From Paenibacillus sp. V4I7 (lineage in GTDB: Bacteria; Bacillota; Bacilli; Paenibacillales; NBRC-103111): a stretch of DNA of 64,000 nt. The stretch is taken from the NCBI RefSeq assembly GCF_030817275.1, contig NZ_JAUSZD010000002.1, positions 5,022,001-5,086,000 of the forward strand. Direction: 5' to 3'. Shown here piece after piece: positions 28,666 through 37,697 of the stretch. The position numbers and the translations under genes were made by a program. The stretch's first letter is position 1. Every line of letters begins with the position of its first letter. The notes under the pieces were generated by a model. It was not told the origin of the DNA. It did no database searches and worked only from the letters and a program-made list of their open reading frames with translations.

Positions 28666-30399
28666 CTATTTCTTCGTTGACATATACCAGTCATTTACTT
28701 CTTTCGTAATTTGTTCTCCGCCAAGCTTCGCCCAATCTTTGACAAATTTATCGAATTCATCGATTGACCCACCCATAATAATTTTGGTGTAAGTCTCATT
28801 CATTAACTTCTCCAAAGTCGATTTACGCTCAACCATCGTAGGCGTAGGTGCACCAACAAATTTATCCATCAGGAACTGATTGTTTTTGTCATATTGATCA
28901 ACAACCCCTTCAGAGCCTTCCGGGCCGTAAATCCGCTCCCATCCCCACAGCGCAAACCCTTCCTTAGATCCCGAATTGAAAGCATCTATTTTTCCTTGAA
29001 TCGTTTTGGCTTCCCCTTTCAATGTCGAGAAGTTGTTTGCTTTACGTGCCGCATCGATCGCTCTAAACGCCTCTACGTTCTTTTTTACCGGAGAAGGTGT
29101 TACCGGGGACAGCTGCCACACGCTCTCCGCTTCCGGCGGTGCGTAGTATTTGTCAAACTCTGCCGTTGTACCAAAGTTTTTCTCCAGATGCAGATTAAAC
29201 AGCTTGATAACTGCTTCAGGATGCTTGAATCCCTTTTTAACCGCAAAAAACTTGGTCGTACTGAACTTCAGGGGCACTTTTGGCATTTCGCCTGATTCCG
29301 AAACGATCGGATATGCCCGCCATTGTGCATTAGGGTCGTTGTTCCGGTTCAACTGAAGCGGCCAAATAGAATTCCACTGTTCGCCGTATTCCAATCCGAT
29401 CTTTCCGGCGGCGATTTGCTCGGATACCTTGCCTCCGTCTTTAATGCCGAACTCCTGATCCAGCTCTCCGTTCTTGAACATGCTCTGCAGAGATTGAAGC
29501 GCTTTCTTCACTTCCGGTTGAATGCCGCCAAAAACCAGTTTACCGGATGTGTCGGTGAGCCACATATTCGGATAAGCCTTATACCCGGCCATGAACCCTT
29601 CCAAGCCCATGGCTCCACCCCATAAGCCTTTGGTTAAGCCAAGTCCAAAGGTATCTTTTTTCCCGTTGCCATCCGGATCGTTTTCCGCAAATGCTTTCGA
29701 AATCGCCTGCACATCTGCCATCGTCTTCGGGGGTTGTAAGCCTAACTTCTGAAGCCAATCTGTACGAATCCAGATAAACATGGCACGTTCGATCGAAGAA
29801 TCAACCTGCGGGATCGCCATCAGTTTGCCGTCAATCTTAACGGCGTCGAATGGACTTGTTCCCTCTTGCAATAAGATTTCTTTGGTTAACGGAGAAGCAT
29901 ATTTCTCATATAAGGCCGTCATATCCTCAATTTGGCCGGCATCGGCCAATTGCTTCAGTTGGGTCGCATTCACTGGAATGACATCAGGCAGATCGCCGGA
30001 GGCTAGCGTTACATTCAGTTTCTGCAAATATTGCTCTGAAGTATCGTTCCCTTTTACGACCCAATTGTTTTTAATATTGATCCCAAGCTGTTCCTTATAC
30101 AGACGGGTCCAGCGGTTGTCTTCAAACGTTTCTCCCTTTAACGCGCCAAGCACATTATTTTCTACAACATCGTTGAGACTCCGGACAAACGACACGTCGA
30201 TTGGTGGATCATACTTACCCAGCGGGTCTGCATTTGCACCTTTCATATCGGTACTCCCGGCAGTGCTCACCGCTTCAATAGCCGTTTCATTCTGCCCAGT
30301 ATTCGTTGAATCGTTTTGACTGCTACATGCTGACAATAGCGTTGTGATTGCGAGAATGGAAACAGACAACGCTTTCATTTTGTGCTTTTTTGGTTTCAT
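28666..30399 (-). CDS. Extracellular sugar-binding lipoprotein (LipO type), locus 2
   Basis: About 577 residues with lipoprotein signal peptide (lipobox ITTLLSAC, Cys near residue 25) and a large family-1 binding fold including the calcium-loop-like DPDGNGKKDTFGLG. First gene of the locus 2 operon. The start at 30399 has GGGGG six bases upstream; the ATG two codons earlier would leave no spacer. A good sigma-A-type promoter and a 12-bp palindrome lie just upstream. Captures oligosaccharides at the cell surface. Confidence 0.93.
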   Translation of the reverse strand: MKPKKHKMKALSVSILAITTLLSACSSQNDSTNTGQNETAIEAVSTAGSTDMKGANADPLGKYDPPIDVSFVRSLNDVVENNVLGALKGETFEDNRWTRLYKEQLGINIKNNWVVKGNDTSEQYLQKLNVTLASGDLPDVIPVNATQLKQLADAGQIEDMTALYEKYASPLTKEILLQEGTSPFDAVKIDGKLMAIPQVDSSIERAMFIWIRTDWLQKLGLQPPKTMADVQAISKAFAENDPDGNGKKDTFGLGLTKGLWGGAMGLEGFMAGYKAYPNMWLTDTSGKLVFGGIQPEVKKALQSLQSMFKNGELDQEFGIKDGGKVSEQIAAGKIGLEYGEQWNSIWPLQLNRNNDPNAQWRAYPIVSESGEMPKVPLKFSTTKFFAVKKGFKHPEAVIKLFNLHLEKNFGTTAEFDKYYAPPEAESVWQLSPVTPSPVKKNVEAFRAIDAARKANNFSTLKGEAKTIQGKIDAFNSGSKEGFALWGWERIYGPEGSEGVVDQYDKNNQFLMDKFVGAPTPTMVERKSTLEKLMNETYTKIIMGGSIDEFDKFVKDWAKLGGEQITKEVNDWYMSTKK

Positions 30400-30430
30400 G
30401 TACATCCCCCTATATCGAATTTTTAAAGTA

Positions 30431-30442
30431 TCACTGCAGTGA
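30431..30442. promoter_or_regulatory. 12-bp perfect palindrome in the leader of locus 2
   Basis: TCACTGCAGTGA lies between the predicted promoter and the binding-protein start codon, where a repressor operator or regulator half-site could act. No protein is assigned. Confidence 0.4.
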
Positions 30443-30458
30443 CGTTGTTTATGTTTTT

Positions 30459-30487
30459 ATTATAGGGTCCGCACAATATCCAAACAA
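30459..30487 (-). promoter_or_regulatory. Predicted sigma-A promoter of locus 2
   Basis: On the minus strand, TTGTTT and TATAAT are separated by exactly 17 bases; transcription would start near 30452, about 50 bases before the binding-protein ATG. Confidence 0.6.
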
Positions 30488-30669
30488 TGTACAACTCTTT
30501 ACTTTACTTACCCAACGTTGTCATAATGTAAGCGTAATCATCTCGTGGCAGACCAACGCAGATTCTTTACAGTAACGGACAAACTCTTCGTCCATGTGGC
30601 TGCAATAAGAGTTGGTATAATAGTAGCAAGAACACTCCAATTTCTGTTTTAAACCTAAAATATCATTCA

Positions 30670-31518
30670 TTATTTATAATAAAGCAATCGGTTTACGTAA
30701 GCATTCCGGTAATCCGTAGGAGTCAAGCTTGTTATTTTCTTGAATGATTTGGTAAATGAATGACTATCTGGAAAACCTAGCTGCATAGAAATCTCATTAA
30801 TCTTTTGATTGGTGTCCGTCAGCAGAAATTTAGCCGCCTCCATTTTTTCTTGCATGATGAATTGTTTTAATGAAACACCCGCCATAGAAGAAAATATGCT
30901 GGAGAGATGTTTGGCGTTATATCCAAAATGTTTAGCAAGTTGTGTAACTCTTATATTCTCTTGCCGATTCCATTTGATGTAGTCCACAATATCATTGTAA
31001 AGCTGCTGTTTTAGCAGTTTCTTAGATTGGTTTGGGACCACAAACATCTGGTTGTATATCTCGCACAAAATACTGGTGGTCAAGTAATTGTTTAAGGTCT
31101 GTTCCCTGTAGCTGCGAATGGAATCCTGCAATTGCTTCAGCATCACAATGAGCTTTTCGGGACTGCGCAGCGTACCTGTTTGGGGAAGGACGATAATTCC
31201 CGGTTCGTAGACATGCTCGTGAGCGGCCTCATGATACGTTTCATGCCCGTATGTTGAAAAATGTAACCAGTAAAAGCTGCAATCGGACTCTTGGTAGCCA
31301 TATTGTTGGGTGCGGGGAGGCATGATCAAGAACTCCCCTTCCCTAAGGGCGAAGCGGTCTATGCCGCATGAGATGTACATCGTTCCGCGGGTTTGAATGA
31401 ATAACTCGTAATTCATCAATACTCGGTTCATGTGCTTCCATTCCGGAGACGGCGATACAAATTTTCCTGTCATATCCATGACCACCGGTACATCCACACG
31501 GAATTGATACAATACCAT
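30670..31518 (-). CDS. AraC-family regulator with cupin-like sensor domain
   Basis: About 282 residues. The N-terminal half is a cupin-type ligand domain (ELFIQTRGTMYISCGIDRF, FLIMPPRTQQYGY) and the C-terminal half a double helix-turn-helix (TQLAKHFGYNAKHLSSIFSS cut to RVTQLAKHFGYNAKHLSSIF, and EISMQLGFPDSHSFTKSFK). The ATG at 31518 with AGGG upstream is preferred to a start 26 codons earlier. It is divergent from the GH127 gene and is the likely local regulator of it, binding an arabinose-type sugar directly; that ligand is inferred from context. Confidence 0.88.
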   Translation of the reverse strand: MVLYQFRVDVPVVMDMTGKFVSPSPEWKHMNRVLMNYELFIQTRGTMYISCGIDRFALREGEFLIMPPRTQQYGYQESDCSFYWLHFSTYGHETYHEAAHEHVYEPGIIVLPQTGTLRSPEKLIVMLKQLQDSIRSYREQTLNNYLTTSILCEIYNQMFVVPNQSKKLLKQQLYNDIVDYIKWNRQENIRVTQLAKHFGYNAKHLSSIFSSMAGVSLKQFIMQEKMEAAKFLLTDTNQKINEISMQLGFPDSHSFTKSFKKITSLTPTDYRNAYVNRLLYYK

Positions 31519-31655
31519 ATTACTGATCCCTGCCCTTTCAGACTTTTTCACACTTGGCTTAATAACAGAGTAGCAGAAATATAGGGTTATTTCCATGTAC
31601 TATGAGGCTTCAGAAATTGATGACAGTAAAGACGACGCGATGAAACCCTTCCTTT

Positions 31656-31684
31656 TTGACACATAATCCAACCTTATGTTATTT
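31656..31684 (+). promoter_or_regulatory. Possible promoter of the GH127 gene
   Basis: A consensus TTGACA is followed after 17 bases by the weak -10 hexamer TTATTT, a typical arrangement for an activator-dependent promoter. It lies between the divergent AraC and GH127 genes. Confidence 0.4.
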
Positions 31685-31757
31685 ACCCTATCGGTAGAAG
31701 ACGCTAAGCTTAATATAGTCTCCATCGGAGAACGTTACTATAACGGAGGGATTGGAT

Positions 31758-34043
31758 ATGAAGGAAGCTGCGCCGAGTATGGGGGTTCTGAAGGATATTG
31801 GCATGAACCGGGTAGAGTTGACCGGAGCCTATCATGTGAATGCATTCGAGAAGGAAATGGCTTATTTGGCGAGCTATGATGCGGATCGTCTGCTGGTTGG
31901 TTTTCGTGAAGTGGCAGGATTGCCGGCCAAGGCCCGGATCTATCCCGGATGGGAAAATACGGAGATCAGAGGCCACACTTTAGGTCACTATCTTACCGCC
32001 TGTGCACAGGCTTATTCGCAGAATCAAAGCGCAGAGCTGCTTGCAAAGTTGGAGTATATCGTGGCTGAATTGGCCGTCTGTCAGCTGGAAAGCGGATACT
32101 TGTCGGCATTTCCGGAGAGACTATTCGAGAATGTGGAGAATAGGAAACCAGCCTGGGTTCCATGGTATACGATGCACAAGATCATCGCCGGTCTGATCGA
32201 TGTCTACGAATGGACTCGAAACCAAACGGCCTATGACGTTGTCAATAAACTGGGGGATTGGGTAGCGTACCGCACCTCCAAATGGTCCAAGGAATTGCAG
32301 GCTACAGTACTGGCTGTGGAATATGGCGGCATGAACGATTGCCTCTACGACCTGTTCAAATTGACGGGGAATAACCGCCACTTGGAAGCGGCCCATCAGT
32401 TTGATGAGCTTAGCTTGTTTGAGGCAATCTGGGAAGGCAAGGACATATTAAAAGGCAAACATGCCAACACAATGATTCCCAAGTTCATAGGAGCCTTGAA
32501 TCGCTATCTGACATTGGGAGAAAGCGAAGTGTTTTACCGGGAGGCTGCTGCAAGATTCTGGGATATGGTGGTATATCACCACAGCTATATCACAGGCGGA
32601 AACAGCGAATCCGAGCATTTTGGCGAGCCTGATCTTCTGGATGCCAAACGCAACGATATCACTTGCGAAACCTGCAACAGCTACAATATGCTGAAGCTGA
32701 CGAGGGAGCTTTTCAAGCTAACGCAGGATGTCAAATACGCTGATTTTTACGAGAATACCTATGTGAACGCCATTCTGTCATCTCAGAATCCGGACACCGG
32801 GATGACGATGTATTTCCAGCCGATGGCAACGGGTTATTTCAAGGTTTACAGCTCGCCGTTCGAGCATTTTTGGTGCTGTACCGGCACGGGCATGGAAAGC
32901 TTCACGAAATTGAGCGATAGCATCTATTTCCAACTGGACCAGCGGTTGTACGTGAATCAATATGTCAGCAGCCAGTTGGATTGGTCGGAACAGAAGGTGA
33001 AGATTATACAAACCACCGACCTTCCGTTCACCGATACGGTTCATCTGTCCGTTGAAACGACCGATCAGCAGGAGCAGCGTTTGTCCATTTATCTGCGTGT
33101 GCCTTATTGGACTGCAGGCGAAATGGCGGTTGCTGTGAATGGCAAAGCCGTTCAACCGCAGGTAAGCAATGGTTATGCTTTAATCGAACGGGTTTGGAAG
33201 AACGGCGACACCGTTCATGTCCAAATCCCGATGAAAGCCACTTACTCCTCCTTGCCGGATGCGCCGCATGTGGTCGGATTTAAGTACGGTCCAGTGGTAC
33301 TAAGCGCCGCATTGGGCAAAGACGATATGGTCGAGTCCAGGACAGGCGTTATCGTAAGTATTCCGACCAAGCGAATGCTCGTGAAAGACTTTATCACCCC
33401 TCAAGGTATGAGTGTCCAGGAGTGGTTAGGCGGATTCGATCAGTATTTCGTTCGCAAGAACGGCGAATTAGCCTTTGTGCTCCAAAATACGGATGAGGAC
33501 GATCATCTGGTCTTTACGCCTCACTATAAGCAGCATAATGAAAGATACGGGATTTATTGGAAATTGGCTGAGGTCGGTTCGGATGATTTACGGGAGCATC
33601 TGGATAAGAGCCGTAAGGAGCAGCTCATCAGAGAGACTACGATCGACAGTGTACAGGTGGGCAATGACCAATATGAGCTGGAGCATCAGGTCAAAGGCGA
33701 GCTTACGCATGCCGGTAGCTTTGAGGGGCTGAATGGCAGAAGAGCAGAGCCTGACGGGTGGTTCAGTTATGAATTGAAGGTATCGTCCGGACAAAAGAAC
33801 GGTCTGTCGGTCACCTTCTTCTATTGGCTCAAGGACAGCAGCTTGGAAATCTGGATTGACGGGAAACTGTTGATAACCGAAACCTCACCGAATGAGAGAA
33901 TTCGGGGTTTTTATGAGAAAATAATTGAAATCCCTGCGGATATGATTGCATCAGATCAAGAATCGGTTGTGGTCAAGTTTGTACCCAATGGAGGTTTGAA
34001 CGGTATTTATGGCATTCTTAGATCCATAAAGCTTAGTTCATAA
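31758..34043 (+). CDS. GH127 family beta-L-arabinofuranosidase-like enzyme
   Basis: This 761-residue protein (formerly DUF1680 family) has the all-alpha barrel motif RGHTLGHYLTACAQAY and the metal/catalytic residues of the family: E304 and C306 in ITCETCNSYNMLKL, C373 and C374 in HFWCCTGTGMES. These match the zinc-binding Glu and three Cys of characterised GH127 enzymes, one Cys being the nucleophile. No signal peptide. It would release beta-L-arabinofuranose from short arabinosides inside the cell. The ATG at 31758 has GGAGGG seven bases upstream. A strong terminator follows. It is monocistronic and divergent from an AraC regulator. Confidence 0.92.
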   Translation: MKEAAPSMGVLKDIGMNRVELTGAYHVNAFEKEMAYLASYDADRLLVGFREVAGLPAKARIYPGWENTEIRGHTLGHYLTACAQAYSQNQSAELLAKLEYIVAELAVCQLESGYLSAFPERLFENVENRKPAWVPWYTMHKIIAGLIDVYEWTRNQTAYDVVNKLGDWVAYRTSKWSKELQATVLAVEYGGMNDCLYDLFKLTGNNRHLEAAHQFDELSLFEAIWEGKDILKGKHANTMIPKFIGALNRYLTLGESEVFYREAAARFWDMVVYHHSYITGGNSESEHFGEPDLLDAKRNDITCETCNSYNMLKLTRELFKLTQDVKYADFYENTYVNAILSSQNPDTGMTMYFQPMATGYFKVYSSPFEHFWCCTGTGMESFTKLSDSIYFQLDQRLYVNQYVSSQLDWSEQKVKIIQTTDLPFTDTVHLSVETTDQQEQRLSIYLRVPYWTAGEMAVAVNGKAVQPQVSNGYALIERVWKNGDTVHVQIPMKATYSSLPDAPHVVGFKYGPVVLSAALGKDDMVESRTGVIVSIPTKRMLVKDFITPQGMSVQEWLGGFDQYFVRKNGELAFVLQNTDEDDHLVFTPHYKQHNERYGIYWKLAEVGSDDLREHLDKSRKEQLIRETTIDSVQVGNDQYELEHQVKGELTHAGSFEGLNGRRAEPDGWFSYELKVSSGQKNGLSVTFFYWLKDSSLEIWIDGKLLITETSPNERIRGFYEKIIEIPADMIASDQESVVVKFVPNGGLNGIYGILRSIKLSS

Positions 34044-34132
34044 ACCCTCTATTATAAGATCGTGGAAAACCATTTTATTTTAAACCACATGCAATTTCGG
34101 CTCATTGGCAGTGCTATCGCTTCCAAACGCAC

Positions 34133-34165
34133 AAAAACGCCGCCGCATCTTGCGGTGGCGTTTTT
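34133..34165 (+). terminator. Rho-independent terminator after GH127
   Basis: AAAAACGCCGCCGCA pairs with TGCGGTGGCGTTTTT (one or two G-U pairs) around TCT, ending in a T run 90 bases after the GH127 stop. It is symmetrical enough to work in both directions. Confidence 0.85.
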
Positions 34166-34236
34166 GATTTAGCGGTTGTTCAGGTAAATCGCAGTTCGAA
34201 GTTTCATCCGATTCCTCTTAATTCGAATTGTGGGGT

Positions 34237-34687
34237 TTAATTATTAAGTAGTACCCTAGTAGTCGTTGTTTTCCCGCTGCTTGAAATCGCTGTCATTGTA
34301 AAACTACCTCCAGTAATGCCCGGACCATAAGAAACATTGACCTTATTGTTTAGTCCCTCAGAGCTTAATGAAAGACTGACAGTTAATCCCTGCGATACAT
34401 CATTAATCATATAAATCACAGGTGCTATTTCTTTATAAGCTAAGATATTGGCATTTTTAAATTCATTACCATACTGATCTTTTAAAGTTACATCCCCCAT
34501 CAGCTGCCAGGCAAGTGCACCATCAGCTCCTTGAACTTTAACTGTAGTACCATCACTGTCATAAACAGGGGGTGCAAGAGAAACCATAGGGGTAATCAAT
34601 GCACCAGAATCTTTGGTAATGACAGCACCGTACTGATCGTACTGTGTTAAAGGGATCAGAGCCGTTTCACCCACTAAGTTTAATGCC
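34237..34687 (-). pseudogene. C-terminal fragment of a surface protein with Ig-like domain
   Basis: About 145 residues rich in Ser/Thr/Gly with the YDQYGAV and KDQYGNEF signatures of Ig-like repeats in secreted and S-layer-associated proteins. There is no plausible start or signal peptide: the frame enters from a stop codon directly at the boundary with an AraC fragment. It is the tail of a larger cell-surface protein cut by recombination. Confidence 0.6.
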
Positions 34688-34690
34688 GTC

Positions 34691-35040
34691 TTACCTCAAT
34701 GGCTTGTTCATTTTTAAACGAAATTGCAGAAAGAGAGGTAGGTTACATTCAAAACGAATTGTAGCGATTTCCCAAATTTCTCCTAATGGTTGGTACTCGT
34801 ATTTCGTGTTAGGCATAATAATAACCATATGATTAGCTTGTATGAGAAACTCTTGCTCACTATTCATTCGAAGCAGCCCTATTCCTCTTAAACAAAAAAT
34901 GACTCCGCCATGACTACTACCCTCTTTAACATGTCCTGTTGGATTGAGAACATATCTTGCGGAGCAAAGACGCAATGGAAGTGATAAATGCGGCTGGACG
35001 GCCTCTGAGTAAGTATTCTGTGTATAACATGGATCAAAGC
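34691..35040 (-). pseudogene. N-terminal (cupin) fragment of an AraC-family regulator
   Basis: The frame reads YSEAVQPHLSLPLRLCSARY, then SSHGGVIFCLRGIGLLRM and MVIIMPNTKYEYQPLGEIWE, the typical sensor half of AraC-type regulators. It ends at the junction with the surface-protein fragment, without any DNA-binding domain, and no good start codon with a ribosome site is seen. 35041-35330 shows no gene. Confidence 0.6.
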
Positions 35041-35330
35041 ATTCTTATTATATGACCCTTATCTTATACAAACGCGCTGCCTGCCTGTTCCGTGTTTTAT
35101 TGAACTCGTTGTCTATTTGTCCAGGCTGGTTATCAGCTGCAGTGAAAAATCCCCCTACGGCTTACAGTGTCTAGAGCTTAAGAGATCTCATTTCACTCTC
35201 TACTATAGGGGGACCATTACTTACTAGGAACCTTTTGAGTTGAACACGCTGTTACTCTGAATCGAAAGTAGCCCCGTCATCATTGAACAGATGTCTCCCT
35301 TTTCCGCTATAAACCTAATCATTGTTACAA

Positions 35331-36935
35331 TTAGGGATTAACAAACTGCCATTGCAGGTTGGTACTGGTGTCACTGCTCCACTGCTTCAAGTCGGAGCCG
35401 TTTGCCGTATTACCGCCGCCATCCAAATAAAGGCCGGTTGAAGCATTCTTGATCCTGTAATTGCCTCCGTATGCTTCCAAAATCCATCGCTGGTTGTAGC
35501 TGTCGCTACTGCTCCACTGCCCGCAAATGGAGCCGTTAGCGGTACGGTACATACCGTCAAGATACAAACCTGTAGCAACATTTTTTATTTTGTAATAGCT
35601 TCCGTAGAATTCCATCACCCATTGCTGGTTGCTGCTGGCGCTGGTACTCCATTGGCCTGCATTTGAACCGTCTGCGGTACGGCCCATGCCGTCAATATAC
35701 AAACCTGTAGTAACGTTTTTCATTTTAGAAGTGTTCATGACACTCATGATCGCATCAATAATTCCTTGCTGAGTGACAGCGTAGGTGGACCTGTTAAATA
35801 ATCCAAAACCATAACTTCCATTCCACCCATTATCCCAAACGACAGGTACGGCACCGTATTTTCTGGAAGTTTCGCTTACTGCTTTTGCAAATGCCGCACG
35901 ATACGTATTATTCGTTGAATCAAACGCTGTTTTATCTGCGGAACCGAGTTCACCGATGACTACAGGATATCCTTGGGTTACGAATTTATCATACGTGGAC
36001 TTCAGTTGCGAATCCAAATAATCTTCCTGTCCCCAAGTGGATTTTTTCGACGTGTTGGTAGCTGTTGCTCCCCATTGGGTTATGGTGCCGGATTCCTCAC
36101 CACTGAAGTCCCAAGGCGAGTAATAATGAACGGATATCATGATTCTCTTCTCAGAACTCGGAATCGCAGTTGATCTGTAATTGTCTGTAGGAAGCGCAAA
36201 GCCATAATTACCTACAGTATAATCAATGTTAGTATTCCAGCCGGGAATTAGAAGCCATCTTGCACTATTGTTTCCTCCGGTTTGTCTTACAGTATCTACA
36301 AAGATTTGATTATAAGCATTAAGATTTGAATAGTATGTGGTGTTAGGTGTGCCAAAAGTCCCGTCAAATTCTTCGTTCATGGATTCAAAGATCAAATGCT
36401 CATCATAATTGACAAACGTATTTGCAATCTGCTGCCACACTTTTTGATATTTGGCCCGAATCGTCGTTTGATCGCTTGAATTGACTAACAGCCAAGAGCC
36501 TGGAACGGTATTGTAACCATCTCCATGAATGTTGGTGATAACATACAAGCCTTCGTTGTAGGCATAATCCACGACTGTTTTCACTCTGTTCAGCTATGCA
36601 GAATCAATCGTATAATTTGGTGCACTCCCTACACTATTCAAATACGAAACAGGGATCCGGATTGTTTTAAATCCTGCTGCCTTTACCTTTTGAATGAACG
36701 CCTGCGTGACATTAGGAGTGCTTTCGCTGGGTGTACCGGTGGAACTGAGTTCAAGCTGGTTTCCCAAATTCCAGCCCGCACCCATTTCAAAAACAATTTG
36801 TGACGCATTCAATTGCGTGAAATCGGCCGTTTCTGCAGATACTGACGGAATCCAACCGGGTATACCAGTTGCAAACACCAATACCATGGCTAACAAAAAG
36901 ACCCTGAATCTCTTAACTATTGACAACATGCACAA
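35331..36935 (-). pseudogene. Secreted GH5 endoglucanase-like gene with CBM13, one in-frame amber codon
   Basis: The frame encodes a signal peptide (FLLAMVLVFATGIPGWIPSV then SAET), a GH5 barrel (GAGWNLGNQLE near 52-62) and a C-terminal ricin-type beta-trefoil of three repeats (about 396-534, GLYLDGMYRTANGS and similar). Counting through the stop, the acid/base is E188 (FESMNEE) and the nucleophile E329 (VVIGELGS). The frame is intact apart from one TAG at 36594-36596 (codon 114), in a context (DSA-stop-LNRVKTVVDYAY) where Trp (TGG) is usual. So it is a recent nonsense mutation, a suppressible stop or a base-calling error. The enzyme would cut beta-1,4-glucan chains such as xyloglucan outside the cell. 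Confidence 0.88.
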
Positions 36936-37254
36936 TCCCTCCGTCTCACATTTTTCTTCAATTTAAATGAGTTCAACTGAAAAACTTCGATCCGATAACG
37001 ACTTTATGAATTCCCCCTTTCCATTAAATATAGTCTCATGGAATTTCTTCCTAAAGACTGGAGTATGAATAGCTCCGATGCAATTTAATTATATGATAAT
37101 AAATGCATAAGAAATCACCCCATAAATTGTTACAAAAATCATATAAAAATAGTGAAAGGGCTTTCAAAGAGAGATCTTCATCTCGCACAAATAATACTGC
37201 AGTGGTGCATCCACAGCCTTTAGTTCACCTCGTTTGGAGCAATTTATTATAGTG
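36936..37254. other. Upstream region of the GH5 gene
   Basis: A/T-rich, with no coding frame. It should contain the GH5 promoter and includes the cre-like element at 37152-37167. Confidence 0.4.
37152..37167. promoter_or_regulatory. cre-like element upstream of GH5
   Basis: GTGAAAGGGCTTTCAA differs at one core position from the palindromic CcpA site TGAAAGCGCTTTCA. It lies about 215 bases before the GH5 start codon. The CG core is altered, so function is uncertain. Confidence 0.4.
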
Positions 37255-37575
37255 GTATGCTTGTCAAATCATTCACAACTTGGCCGATCATTCTCCAATT
37301 CACCAGATCTTTGGAATGCAGTACTGCCACCGAAAGTCCGAACACGCCGTTCTTTCCGGATTCCCGTTGGTTCATTCACTTCCGCTGCATTCTATTTGTT
37401 CATCACTTAACATTGACATCCTTGATAGTTCATTATCGTTTGACTACAGTATAAAGCAATCGCATTCTTGGAGGTATGTCAGGTTTTTTGTATTTTTGTG
37501 TAATTCGAATCAGCGACGGAATTTAACACCTAATTGTGGAACAAGTTACCGATAAATAATACAAAAAATAGGATT
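37255..37575 (-). pseudogene. Mosaic of fragments related to locus 3
   Basis: Three pieces lie in a row. 37255-37331 matches 44845-44921 inside the GH43 gene and reads VAVLHSKDLVNWRMIG. 37339-37412 matches 45661-45736. 37465-37575 resembles the yesN-lplB intergenic region and yesN end at 49425-49550 (shared CACCTAATT and AACAAGTTACCGAT). None can be expressed as a protein. This is debris of a second copy of locus 3 sequence. Confidence 0.65.
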
Positions 37576-37613
37576 CCACCCATCCCCTCGGCGGCTCGCA
37601 TCTCTTGAATAAC

Positions 37614-37651
37614 AGGAAGCTTCCGAATGTATATAGGTTCGGAAGCTTCCT
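37614..37651 (-). terminator. Terminator hairpin after GH31, end of locus 3
   Basis: Perfect 14-bp arms (AGGAAGCTTCCGAA and its complement) around a 10-base loop, 46 bases after the GH31 stop. A related GAAGCTTC hairpin lies at 45787-45828. Confidence 0.7.
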
Positions 37652-37697
37652 CGCATTATCACATTATCATGGCCTTTCGTCGTTTCCTATTCGAATA

